In this document: positions 42,115-49,705 of the stretch, in pieces
Layout of the letters: each line of letters begins with the position of its first letter
Numbering within the stretch: position 1 is the stretch's first letter
Assembly: GCA_900768015.1 (NCBI GenBank)
Contig: CAAGBI010000058.1
Coordinates: 1-52,460, forward strand
From: an uncultured Alistipes sp.
GTDB lineage: Bacteria > Bacteroidota > Bacteroidia > Bacteroidales > Rikenellaceae
Direction: 5' to 3'
DNA length: 52,460 nucleotides
The notes under the pieces: generated by a model
The model's input: only the letters and a program-made list of their open reading frames with translations
Databases searched by the model: none
What the model was told of the DNA's origin: nothing
Made by a program: the position numbers and the translations under genes

Positions 42115-42210
42115 AATTATTGCCGGTGTGTATTGTTCTGCTAACGAGGGTTGATGAGGCTTTCATTTGGGTAATAGTTAGCGGACTATGGGGGAACACA
42201 CCGGCTTTTC
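42115..42210 (+). ncRNA. Candidate orphan small RNA, about 95 nt
   Basis: A 10-bp closing stem GCCGGTGTGT (42122-42131) with ACACACCGGC (42196-42205) is followed by TTTT. Inside, a 9-bp stem TCTGCTAAC (42137-42145) pairs with GTTAGCGGA (42177-42185), including a T-G pair that works as a wobble only in plus-strand RNA. An asymmetric bubble of about 5 and 10 bases lies between the stems, with an apical loop of about 31 bases. The architecture loosely recalls 6S RNA but at half its length. No coding frame of note is inside. No known family was recognised. Confidence 0.6.
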
Positions 42211-42227
42211 TGTGCACTTATGTGAGC

Positions 42228-42599
42228 TTATAGCTTCGACAAGAACTTCTCGCGGTTAACGATGTAACGAACATGGTCGCCCTCACCGATAACGACATCG
42301 GCATCGTATGCCGTAATCTTGAAGGTAAGTTTGCGACCCTCAACCTCCGTAAGCTCCGCCACAGCGCTTATCGAACGCCCCACCTTTGATGGTTTAAGGT
42401 GTGTAGTAGAAATCATAGATCCTACCGTAGTATCGCCCTCGTCGAGGTGCAACGCCACGGCCATCATAGCGGCATTCTCCATAAGAGCGACCATAGCGGG
42501 TGTTGCGAGCACGGCCATATCGCCTGAGCCAATAAATTCTGCTGTATTACCATCGTTGACAACCATCACACTCTGGTGCTTTAATCCTTTTTCCAACAT
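42228..42599 (-). CDS. Hotdog-fold thioesterase (fluoroacetyl-CoA thioesterase-like)
   Basis: 123 residues from MLEKGLKHQSVMVV. The hotdog helix VLATPAMVALMENAAMMAV and the strand segment VGSMISTTHLKPSKVGRSIS match the FlK-like thioesterase family, with the conserved Glu in ALMENAA and His in TTHLKPS. Members hydrolyse acyl-CoA esters; the substrate here is unknown. TATCTTTG lies upstream of the chosen ATG and inside the nine-codon extension, so the later start is preferred. Confidence 0.85.
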   Translation of the reverse strand: MLEKGLKHQSVMVVNDGNTAEFIGSGDMAVLATPAMVALMENAAMMAVALHLDEGDTTVGSMISTTHLKPSKVGRSISAVAELTEVEGRKLTFKITAYDADVVIGEGDHVRYIVNREKFLSKL

Positions 42600-42623
42600 A
42601 GTTTTTCGATTTAGTTTATAGAG

Positions 42624-42631
42624 CAAAGATA
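42624..42631 (-). promoter_or_regulatory. -7 element of the thioesterase gene
   Basis: The minus strand reads TATCTTTG 24 bases before the ATG; a -33 TTG is not evident. Confidence 0.5.
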
Positions 42632-42674
42632 CAAAAAATTCTCTTACGAAAGACTCTACTAACGATTTATGCGT

Positions 42675-42682
42675 TATCTTTG
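42675..42682 (+). promoter_or_regulatory. -7 element of the DUF4294 gene
   Basis: TATCTTTG followed by TAGTGG, 25 bases before the GTG start and divergent from the thioesterase promoter. A -33 TTG is not evident. Confidence 0.5.
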
Positions 42683-42707
42683 TAGTGGTATCTATTAAAT
42701 TTCTATC

Positions 42708-43304
42708 GTGAAGCGCTATATCATACTGCTCATATTGGTTGTCGCGGCTGTGGTTTCGTCGACAACAGATGTCTCGGCACAGGGGCGTCGCAAGCGTGTG
42801 TATGGCGCATCGGCGGCACGCTGGGGCAAGGACTCAAGTGGCGACTCAATGCTCTACATCACCCTACTTCCCGTAAAGATTAAGGGTGGCATAGACCTTG
42901 CTCAACACCAGCGCATGGTGCGTGCCGTGAAGAAAGTTTACCCTCTGGCGCTCGACGCTGCACAACGCCTCGAGGAGCTTGACCGAGAGCTCGAAAAACT
43001 CGACCTTAAGAAGGACCGCAAGGCCTATACCAAGGCCGTTGAGGATGCTCTAAAAGAGGAGATTACACCCATGCTTTGGAAGATGACGCGCTACGAGGGT
43101 AAGATACTCATAAAGCTCATCGACCGCGAGACTGACCACACCGTATTTAGCATCGTGAAGGATATACGCTCGGGCTTCACCGCGGGCTTCTACCAAGCCA
43201 TGGCCCGACTCTTTGGCGCCAACCTAAAGCTCGAATACGACCCCGAGGGCGAGGACTACATCCTCGAGCAAATCGTAATATACTACAACGCGGGGCTGTT
43301 GTAG
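42708..43304 (+). CDS. DUF4294 family exported protein
   Basis: 198 residues beginning at a GTG codon. A signal peptide (about 1-25, ending VSAQ) precedes the DUF4294 region with KKVYPLALDAAQRLEELDRE and the closing LKLEYDPEGEDYILEQIVIY. This family is conserved across Bacteroidota and of unknown function; the strong conservation and usual linkage to core genes suggest an envelope role. It ends 46 bases before dnaG, whose promoter starts 12 bases after its stop. Confidence 0.88.
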   Translation: MKRYIILLILVVAAVVSSTTDVSAQGRRKRVYGASAARWGKDSSGDSMLYITLLPVKIKGGIDLAQHQRMVRAVKKVYPLALDAAQRLEELDRELEKLDLKKDRKAYTKAVEDALKEEITPMLWKMTRYEGKILIKLIDRETDHTVFSIVKDIRSGFTAGFYQAMARLFGANLKLEYDPEGEDYILEQIVIYYNAGLL

Positions 43305-43316
43305 CGGTTTTTTGTG

Positions 43317-43346
43317 TTGGATATTTAGGAAAGTTTTGTATCTTTG
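43317..43346 (+). promoter_or_regulatory. Promoter of dnaG, with almost no leader
   Basis: TTG (43317-43319), 19 bases and TATCTTTG (43339-43346) are an exact consensus match. The preferred ATG follows after only 4 bases (43351), so transcription should begin at or next to the start codon. Confidence 0.85.
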
Positions 43347-43350
43347 CGCG

Positions 43351-45336
43351 ATGATTGATCGTGAAACCATAGACCGAATATACGCTGCCGCCAATATCAT
43401 AGATATTGTTAGCGACTATGTTACGCTCAAACGCAAGGGCGTAAACTATGAGGCGTGCTGTCCTTTCCACCAGGAGAAGACACCCTCATTCAAGGTCTCT
43501 CCCGCGCGTGGCATCTACAAATGTTTTGGCTGCGGCAAGAGTGGTAACGCCATCAACTTCGTAATGGAGCAAGAGAGCGCCACCTACCCCGAGGCGCTAC
43601 GCATCATAGCCAAACGCTATGGCATCCCCGTGAAGGAGGAGGAGATGACGCCCGAGGACTTGGAGCGCAACAACAACCGCGAGAGTATGTTTGCACTGAA
43701 CCAGTGGGCCGCGGAGTACTTCCAGCGATATATGCACTACGAGGATGAGGGCCGCAGCGTGGGTCTCTCCTACTTCTCATCGCAGCGTGGCTTCTCCGAC
43801 GGCACCATCAAGCGCTTCGGCTTGGGCTTCTGCCCCTCGAAGAGCGATAAGTTCTCGGCCGATGCCCGTGCCGCGGGATACAAACCCGAATTCCTACTTT
43901 CGACAGGCCTATCTATTGAGCGCGAGACGGATGGAGCACTACGCGACAGGTTCTACGACCGCGTGATGTTCCCCATACACAACATCTCGGGCCGTGTGGT
44001 TGGCTTTGGCGGTCGTACGCTACGCACCGACAAGAAGGTTGCGAAGTATCAGAACTCTCCCGAGAGCGAGATATACAACAAGCGCCGCGAGGTATATGGC
44101 CTCTTCTTTGCCAAGAAGGCGATACAGCAAGAGGACTACGCCATCCTCGTTGAGGGCTATGCCGATGTAATTTCCATGCACCAGGCGGGTGTGGAGAATG
44201 TCGTGGCATCATCGGGCACATCGCTAACGGAGGAGCAGATACGCCTCATTAGCCGCTTCACGAACAACATAACGCTGATGTTCGATGGCGATGCTGCGGG
44301 TGTTAAGGCGGCGTTGCGTGGTGTCGACCTCATCCTAAAGGAGGGCATGAATGTTCGCATCGTACTACTTCCCGAGGAGCACGACCCCGACACCTTTGCG
44401 CGTGCCAACACCTCGGAGGCTCTACGCGCATATATAGCCGAAAATGCGCAGGACTTTCTTGCGTTCAAGGCGCGCCTACTTTTGGGTGAGGCTACGAATG
44501 ACCCACTTAAGCGCACCGAGGCGATAAACGACATGGTGCAATCTATAGCCCACATCCCCGACCAGATTAAGCGCTCGGAGTATGTGCGCTACTGCGCCGA
44601 GATTATGAATGCCGACCAGCAGACATTGGCCGTGGCCGTAGCACGCAATATTGATGCGCTTAAGGGCAACACCGAGGCGCAGAACTTCCTGCAGCGACAG
44701 CAGATGCGTGAGCGACAGCAAGCGACACCCGAGTCGTTGTATGTCGCCAAGCCCGAGATACACGAGCCAGCACACAAGAGCTTCACGGCGGGAACGACAC
44801 AGGAGACCTTGGAGCGCGAGATAACGAAGTATCTGCTTAAGTATGGCCACACGGACATAACACTCGAGGAGGGCAAGGAGTATGTCGCCTACAATGTGGC
44901 AAGCTACATCTTCGATGAGCTCGATGCCGATGGTCTAACGCTTGAGTTGGAGCCCTACAAGAGCATAATAGAGGTATATCGCGCAGAGTGGGAGCGCCTG
45001 GGCGAGGGTGTAGAGGTGTCGCCACACACCTTCATCAACCACCACAACGCTGCGATATGCAAGACAAGCATCGACCTGTTAACCTCCGACGACAGCTATG
45101 TCATAAGCAAGATATGGGAGCAGAAGGAGGTACACCTCGAGACCGACGAGGAGCAGTTGAGCGAGGGAGTGCCCAAGGTCGTGGTGCTCTTCAAGTGGCG
45201 CACACTCGACAAACACATTCAGGAGCTCAAGGCACGCCTCGGCAGCGAGGAGGACTTAGAGCCCACGATGCAGATGTTGGCGAAGTATCAGGCAGCGCGT
45301 GTGGCGATAGCCAAGAAGATGGGACGACTCATCTAA
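43351..45336 (+). CDS. dnaG: DNA primase
   Basis: 661 residues from MIDRETIDRI. The CHC2 zinc domain has CCPFHQEKTPSF (Cys37, His40) and YKCFGCG (Cys58, Cys61). The Toprim core follows with LVEGYADVISMHQAG and TLMFDGDAAGVKAAL, then a helicase-binding C-terminal region. It makes RNA primers for replication. The frame is open for 13 further codons upstream, but these contain the promoter. The TAA stop overlaps an A run preceding the structured region at 45341. Confidence 0.96.
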   Translation: MIDRETIDRIYAAANIIDIVSDYVTLKRKGVNYEACCPFHQEKTPSFKVSPARGIYKCFGCGKSGNAINFVMEQESATYPEALRIIAKRYGIPVKEEEMTPEDLERNNNRESMFALNQWAAEYFQRYMHYEDEGRSVGLSYFSSQRGFSDGTIKRFGLGFCPSKSDKFSADARAAGYKPEFLLSTGLSIERETDGALRDRFYDRVMFPIHNISGRVVGFGGRTLRTDKKVAKYQNSPESEIYNKRREVYGLFFAKKAIQQEDYAILVEGYADVISMHQAGVENVVASSGTSLTEEQIRLISRFTNNITLMFDGDAAGVKAALRGVDLILKEGMNVRIVLLPEEHDPDTFARANTSEALRAYIAENAQDFLAFKARLLLGEATNDPLKRTEAINDMVQSIAHIPDQIKRSEYVRYCAEIMNADQQTLAVAVARNIDALKGNTEAQNFLQRQQMRERQQATPESLYVAKPEIHEPAHKSFTAGTTQETLEREITKYLLKYGHTDITLEEGKEYVAYNVASYIFDELDADGLTLELEPYKSIIEVYRAEWERLGEGVEVSPHTFINHHNAAICKTSIDLLTSDDSYVISKIWEQKEVHLETDEEQLSEGVPKVVVLFKWRTLDKHIQELKARLGSEEDLEPTMQMLAKYQAARVAIAKKMGRLI

Positions 45337-45340
45337 AAAA

Positions 45341-45490
45341 GGGTGGCCCGGGTGCCTGCGTATCACTACGCGGGCGGTGTGCAAACAGAAAATAAACTTA
45401 AAAGATGTGTAAAACATATCAAAGATAAAAGAATTAATTACCTTTATCCGGGACCACCCGCTTGGAGCATGTTCAAAACTTGTGCCGAGC
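45341..45490 (+). ncRNA. Structured RNA region between dnaG and smpB
   Basis: GGGTGGCCCGG (45341-45351) pairs with 45448-45459 (11 pairs, one bulged A). Inside are a 9-bp hairpin at 45354-45375 (GCCTGCGTA/TACGCGGGC) and GATGTG/CATATC (45404-45420). Downstream GCTTGG/CCGAGC closes 45460-45490. Each of the three inner or outer hairpins has a G-U wobble that would be A-C on the other strand, which favours plus-strand RNA. It could be the leader of smpB or a separate RNA. It is not a complete tmRNA: there is no room or tRNA-like end. Confidence 0.5.
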
Positions 45491-45517
45491 AAGGGGTTAA
45501 CCGAGTAAAACGATAAT

Positions 45518-45982
45518 ATGGCAGACTACAAAAATGTAAATATACGAAACAAGCGCGCGACATTCGACTACGAGATTTTGGAGGAGTACATCGCGGGTAT
45601 CGTGCTTGTGGGTACGGAGATAAAGTCGCTACGCTTGGGCAAGGCGTCGCTCGTCGATTCATACTGCTACTTCGAGCGTAACGAACTCTGGATACGCAAT
45701 GTCAACATCGCCGAGTACACATGGGGCACATGCAACAACCATGTCCCCAAGCGCGACCGTAAGTTGCTTCTCAACCGCAAGGAGCTCAATAAATTGCAGC
45801 GCGCGTTGCAGGATCGCGGCCTCACGGTTGTGGGCTTACGCATCTTCCTTAACGACAGAGGCTTGGCAAAGGTTGCCATAGGCCTCGCGCGCGGTCGTAA
45901 GGCCTACGACAAGCGCGAGTACATAAAGGAGAACGACGCAAAGCGCGAGATGGACAAGGCGCTAAAGGTTAACCGCAGATAA
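45518..45982 (+). CDS. smpB: SsrA-binding protein SmpB
   Basis: 154 residues, normal length. The oligonucleotide-binding core has RATFDYEILEEYIAGIVLVG and EIKSLRLGKASLVDSYC, then RDRKLLLNRKEL. The C-terminal basic tail (GLARGRKAYDKREYIKEND, ending in KVNRR) enters the decoding centre. SmpB brings tmRNA to stalled ribosomes for trans-translation. The ssrA gene was not found in this window. It starts 14 bases before tsaB is reached, forming a two-gene unit. Confidence 0.96.
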   Translation: MADYKNVNIRNKRATFDYEILEEYIAGIVLVGTEIKSLRLGKASLVDSYCYFERNELWIRNVNIAEYTWGTCNNHVPKRDRKLLLNRKELNKLQRALQDRGLTVVGLRIFLNDRGLAKVAIGLARGRKAYDKREYIKENDAKREMDKALKVNRR

Positions 45983-45996
45983 AAACGAAACTATAT

Positions 45997-46707
45997 ATGG
46001 CACTTATACTTTCTATTGAGACAGGCACTGATGTATGCTCCGTGGCTCTTGCCAACGATGGCGAGCTTATGGCGCTCCGCGAGAGCGACGAGGGTCGCGA
46101 CCACGCCAAGAAGGTGGCACTCTTTGTCGATGAACTTCTCCGCGAGACGGGTGTGCAGCCCGCAGACCTCGATGCTATAGCCGTGGGCAAGGGTCCAGGC
46201 TCGTACACAGGTCTCCGCATCGGCGTGTCGTTCGCCAAGGGCATGTGCTATGCTCTGAACATTCCACTTATCGCCGTGGGCTCTCTCGACGCCCTAACGG
46301 AGGTGGCACGCGAGGACTACGACGCTGGCATCCTCGACATTGAGGACAACGAGTGGGAGAACGCCTACCTCTGCCCCATGGTCGATGCACGCCGCATGGA
46401 GGTATATACACAAGTATTTAGCACCGAGGGCAAGCCCCTCTCGGAGGTTGCAGCCGAGGTTATCACTCCCGAGAGCCTCGCTTCGTGGCGCGAGAAGGGC
46501 AAGATTGTAATCTTCGGTAATGGCGCAGCAAAGTGCACCGAGACACTCTCGGATGCTATACTCGTTGGCGTAGCACCCTCGGCACGCGGTATCGTACGCC
46601 TTGCGGAGGAGGCATTCAACGCCGAGAAGTTTGAGGACATAGCCTACTTCGAGCCCTTCTACTTGAAGGAGTTTTTGGTTATCCCCTCAAAGAAGAAGTT
46701 GCTATAA
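45997..46707 (+). CDS. tsaB: tRNA threonylcarbamoyladenosine biosynthesis protein TsaB
   Basis: 236 residues of the ASKHA-fold TsaB family. It opens LILSIETGTDVCSVALAND, has the hallmark GKGPGSYTGLRIGVSFAKG at about 66-84, and a C-terminal half with MVDARRMEVYTQVF. TsaB supports TsaD in forming the t6A modification at position 37 of tRNAs reading ANN codons. It is 14 bases downstream of smpB, so co-transcription is likely. Confidence 0.95.
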   Translation: MALILSIETGTDVCSVALANDGELMALRESDEGRDHAKKVALFVDELLRETGVQPADLDAIAVGKGPGSYTGLRIGVSFAKGMCYALNIPLIAVGSLDALTEVAREDYDAGILDIEDNEWENAYLCPMVDARRMEVYTQVFSTEGKPLSEVAAEVITPESLASWREKGKIVIFGNGAAKCTETLSDAILVGVAPSARGIVRLAEEAFNAEKFEDIAYFEPFYLKEFLVIPSKKKLL

Positions 46708-46771
46708 CCCATCATAATGGGGTTGTGACCGCGATATAACCGACGCTTATAACCCTATAAAAAATAACGAT

Positions 46772-46802
46772 TTGACTTTTTCAAATTGTTGCCCTATTTT
46801 TG
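46772..46802 (+). promoter_or_regulatory. Promoter of the thioredoxin-family gene
   Basis: TTG (46772-46774, in TTGACTTT), 20 bases and TATTTTTG (46795-46802) match the consensus, 41 bases before the ATG. Confidence 0.8.
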
Positions 46803-46843
46803 CACCAGAAAATAACAATAACAACTAAAAAGCAAATATAACT

Positions 46844-47197
46844 ATGGCAACAATACATTTGACAAAGGGTGGTTTCGAGAACCGTATAGCAAAGATTGAC
46901 GAGATGGCACAGGGCTGGCGTTTCCTTGGTGAGCGCCCCGCACTCATAGACTTCTACGCATCGTGGTGTGGTCCCTGCCAGCGCCTATCTCCCATCATCG
47001 ACGAGCTCGCAGCAGAGTTCGAGGGCAAGGTGGACATCTACAAGGTTGATGTAGATGCGGAGGAGGAGCTCGCACGCCTCTTCAAGGTGCGCTCAATCCC
47101 CACGCTCGTATATATCCCCACCGAGGGACTCCCCATCGTGGAGATGGGCGGCAAGGGCAAGGGCGAACTCAAGGAGAAGCTCAACGCACTAAAGTAA
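46844..47197 (+). CDS. Cytoplasmic thioredoxin-family protein
   Basis: 117 residues without a signal peptide. The active site is FYASWCGPCQRLSP (Cys42, Cys45), with DVDAEEELARLFKVRSIPTL carrying the cis-Pro. It should reduce disulfides in cytoplasmic proteins. The N-terminal 25 residues (THLTKGGFENRIAKID-type) are slightly longer than in classical TrxA, as in other Bacteroidota thioredoxins. It is monocistronic. Confidence 0.92.
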   Translation: MATIHLTKGGFENRIAKIDEMAQGWRFLGERPALIDFYASWCGPCQRLSPIIDELAAEFEGKVDIYKVDVDAEEELARLFKVRSIPTLVYIPTEGLPIVEMGGKGKGELKEKLNALK

Positions 47198-47220
47198 CCG
47201 ACAATACATAACCATAAACA

Positions 47221-47254
47221 AAAATCCCAGGCGAGAGTGTCGCTTGGGATTTTA
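47221..47254. terminator. Bidirectional terminator after the thioredoxin gene
   Basis: AAAATCCCA-G-GCGA pairs with TCGC-T-TGGGATTTT around GAGTG; T runs arise on both strands between convergent genes. Confidence 0.88.
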
Positions 47255-47271
47255 TATTATTAAGGCATGCT

Positions 47272-48096
47272 TTATCTATGAGCTATGAACCATGGGTTAT
47301 CCAAAACCTCCTTATTATATAATAAAGGTGTGTGGGTGTTGAAGTCGTAGGTCGCGCCTCCCGCCTCGGCAAGGATAAGCTCTCCCGCTGCGGTATCCCA
47401 CTCCGATGTCGTAGTGGTGCGCACATAGTAGTCGACGCTACCCTCAGCAAGCAAGCAGAACTTATAGGAGCTACCCTGCTCCACAATCTCGATGACGGGG
47501 TGCTCTGCGCGGAGTGTCTCTATGTGTGCATGGGTCTCGGGCGTCTGGTGCGAGCGCGACACCGCCACGCGGAACACATCATGCGCGGCACTCGCAAGTG
47601 GCAACACCTCGATGTTGGCGTGTATGTCTTCGTTGGTGTAGTTAGCCTCCGCATCGGGCGCCACATCGCACATTACCCATGCACCACGGCCACGCTCGGC
47701 GATGTAGATCTTGTGGTGATAAGGCACATAGACGATGGCACTCACGCAGATGTTGTTCTCCATAAGTGCTATGTTTACGGTAAACTCGTTATTGCCCTTG
47801 ATGAACTCCACAGTGCCGTCCAAGGGGTCGACAAGCCAGAAGAGCTCCCAGTTGCAGCGCTCCTCGTAGAGCATCGAGCGTCCCTCCTCCGAGAGGATGG
47901 GTATGCGCGTAGCACCCAACGACTTCTTTATGGAGTTGTGTGCCATCCTATCGGCTATGGTTATGGGCGTGTGGTCGCTCTTTAGCGCTATGTCGTAGTC
48001 GCTATGCTTATATATCTTCATTATCTCTGCTCCAGCACGCACGGCAGCATTGAATTGCTCACAGAGCAAATACTCTCTAATCTTTAAGTCAATCAT
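47272..48096 (-). CDS. cysQ: 3'(2'),5'-bisphosphate nucleotidase, CysQ/inositol monophosphatase family
   Basis: 274 residues. The metal-binding signature WLVDPLDGTVEFIKGNNEFT is at about 90-109 and the second acidic motif WDTAAGELILAEAGG at about 232-246. The longer insertion and FIKGNNEFTVN context fit CysQ, which dephosphorylates adenosine 3',5'-bisphosphate made in sulfate assimilation, rather than inositol monophosphatase. The substrate is inferred from similarity. It is a single-gene unit with its own promoter. Confidence 0.88.
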   Translation of the reverse strand: MIDLKIREYLLCEQFNAAVRAGAEIMKIYKHSDYDIALKSDHTPITIADRMAHNSIKKSLGATRIPILSEEGRSMLYEERCNWELFWLVDPLDGTVEFIKGNNEFTVNIALMENNICVSAIVYVPYHHKIYIAERGRGAWVMCDVAPDAEANYTNEDIHANIEVLPLASAAHDVFRVAVSRSHQTPETHAHIETLRAEHPVIEIVEQGSSYKFCLLAEGSVDYYVRTTTTSEWDTAAGELILAEAGGATYDFNTHTPLLYNKEVLDNPWFIAHR

Positions 48097-48137
48097 CGTA
48101 CAGGTGCTAAATTATAGGTCACAAATATTCTACTACT

Positions 48138-48168
48138 CAAAGTTACGGTTTTATTTCGACATAAGCAA
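48138..48168 (-). promoter_or_regulatory. Promoter of the cysQ-like gene
   Basis: On the minus strand TTG (plus 48166-48168), 20 bases and TAACTTTG (plus 48138-48145) match the consensus. Confidence 0.78.
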
Positions 48169-48343
48169 GAGTAAGGCTACATTTCGCAGCATATCTCCAC
48201 TAAAATATCCTTTTTAACTCCGCTACGGCCAAAAGCGTGCCACACTCTCTAAATCAGCAATTTAGGGGGGGGTAAATAAGGTGCTACCCCACTGCATTTT
48301 AGCGAAAATAGCAATAAAGTGTTGATAATTTATTGCAAACGAT
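48169..48343 (+). other. Intergenic region with an eight-G run and a hairpin
   Basis: No coding frame or RNA gene was recognised. The stretch holds a run of eight G (48265-48272) beginning a hairpin GGGGTA/TACCCC (48269-48290), and a small inverted repeat CTAAAT/ATTTAG just before it. These lie upstream of the lipoprotein promoter. Confidence 0.4.
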
Positions 48344-48375
48344 TTGCAAAAATAGAGAATAATGATATATATTTG
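48344..48375 (+). promoter_or_regulatory. Promoter of the modular lipoprotein operon
   Basis: TTG (48344-48346), 21 bases and TATATTTG (48368-48375) match the consensus, with a leader of about 55 bases before the ATG. Confidence 0.78.
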
Positions 48376-48437
48376 TAATCGGATTTGTCCCAAAATGAGG
48401 ATTTAATTACTAAAAATTTTATTAACTACCAACAGAG

Positions 48438-49676
48438 ATGAACAAATTATTTAAGGGTGTTATGTCACTTTGTGTGATGTTCACCGCAGTTGTGATGGTG
48501 GGCTGTGGCAAAGATCCAGACACTAAGCCAGAGCCAAAGCCTAACAAAGATGAGGTAACATTCGAGGTGGTGAGCCTTGAGTACGACGCAGTAGAAGTTA
48601 CCGTCACCCCAAAGAACGAGGATGCCATCTACTACGCATTCCTCTACCCCGACACCGAGGAGTTTATGGGTCGTGATAACCTCGAGATTTATGTAGACAT
48701 TCGTTACAGCGAATACTTCGAGGACCTTCTTACTTCGGGCACTCAGACACTCACCTTCCAGGGTCTTATCGGCCACTCACACTACAAAGTTGTCTACTTC
48801 GAGTATGACGAGGCTACAGGCAAGAAGGTGGGCGATGTATTGTTCTCGGAGCGCATCACAACACCCGACGCACCTGAGGAGATTGGTCTCGAGATTTCGG
48901 ATATCACAGGCATGTCGGCAAAGATTACCGTAACACCTCCAAGCGAGGATTTGCGCTACTTTGTATGGCTCTATACAATGGATAGCTACGAGCGTTACCA
49001 GCACTCAAGCGACTATGAGCTATTCGTCTACGACTACTCATACTGGGCATACGCATCGCAGATGTATGGCATCACACTCGAGGAGATGATTGAGTTCGAC
49101 ACCAATGTCGGAACTAAGACATATAGTTCAGATGACTTCTTGCTCGTAGCAGAGTGGGATACAGAGTATCTCGTATGGGTATATGGCGTTACAACATCGG
49201 GCGAGGTGACAACCAACATCACACGCCGCACCTTCAAGACTGCAGCCCCCGAGCCATCATCAATGACCTTCGAGGTACCAAACATTGATGTAGAGTGGTA
49301 TGAGGAGGAGACTCCAGAGGGTCCTATTCGTGGCTTCAGAGCAAATGCTACCATCATCCCATCGAACAAGGAGGAGAAGTACTTCGCTACAATCACCAAC
49401 AAGAGCTGGTACGACTGGTACTTTACCGAGGATAACGACGGCCGCAGCGATGACGACTACATCATGAACCAGATTCTCTACAATGCGCAGAAGCCCTCGT
49501 CAGAGTTGTCAAAGATGTATAAGAGTGGCGACTATGAGTTCGACTGCTTCACCGAGCGCGAAATCCTCCTCAAGCCCGACCGCGAGTATGCCGTATTCGT
49601 ATTCGGTATGGATGAGAATGGCGCAACAACAAAGCTCAATGTCTTCCCATTCACAACAGGAGCAATGCCTCAGTAA
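48438..49676 (+). CDS. Modular surface-type lipoprotein, one A-B-C cassette
   Basis: 412 residues. A lipoprotein signal ends in VGCG (Cys23 region), followed by a Pro/Lys linker. Three beta-rich modules of about 110-140 residues follow. A (about 38-150) has EVTVTPKNEDAIYYAFLYP and YKVVYFEYD. B (about 152-275) has KITVTPPSEDLRYFVWLY, an aromatic insert and YLVWVYGV. C (about 278-410) has ANATIIPSNKEEKYFATI and YAVFVFGMDENG. They look like Ig/Fn3-type folds and match the modules of the next gene in the same order. The function is unknown; an exposed adhesin or ligand-binding role is plausible. Confidence 0.78.
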   Translation: MNKLFKGVMSLCVMFTAVVMVGCGKDPDTKPEPKPNKDEVTFEVVSLEYDAVEVTVTPKNEDAIYYAFLYPDTEEFMGRDNLEIYVDIRYSEYFEDLLTSGTQTLTFQGLIGHSHYKVVYFEYDEATGKKVGDVLFSERITTPDAPEEIGLEISDITGMSAKITVTPPSEDLRYFVWLYTMDSYERYQHSSDYELFVYDYSYWAYASQMYGITLEEMIEFDTNVGTKTYSSDDFLLVAEWDTEYLVWVYGVTTSGEVTTNITRRTFKTAAPEPSSMTFEVPNIDVEWYEEETPEGPIRGFRANATIIPSNKEEKYFATITNKSWYDWYFTEDNDGRSDDDYIMNQILYNAQKPSSELSKMYKSGDYEFDCFTEREILLKPDREYAVFVFGMDENGATTKLNVFPFTTGAMPQ

Positions 49677-49705
49677 GCAAATAAAAACTTAAAACATAAT
49701 AGACA

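Noticed and set aside
42115..42210. 6S RNA or SRP RNA
   Set aside because: Too short for 6S RNA, and the conserved SRP RNA tetraloop and internal-loop sequence are absent; left as an unknown candidate.
45341..45459. Miniature transposable element with terminal inverted repeats
   Set aside because: The GC-rich arms could suggest it, but no target duplication flanks them and no second copy was seen in the window.
45337..45517. tmRNA (ssrA) beside smpB
   Set aside because: Only about 180 bases are available, and there is no tRNA-Ala-like end, tag frame or encoded CCA.
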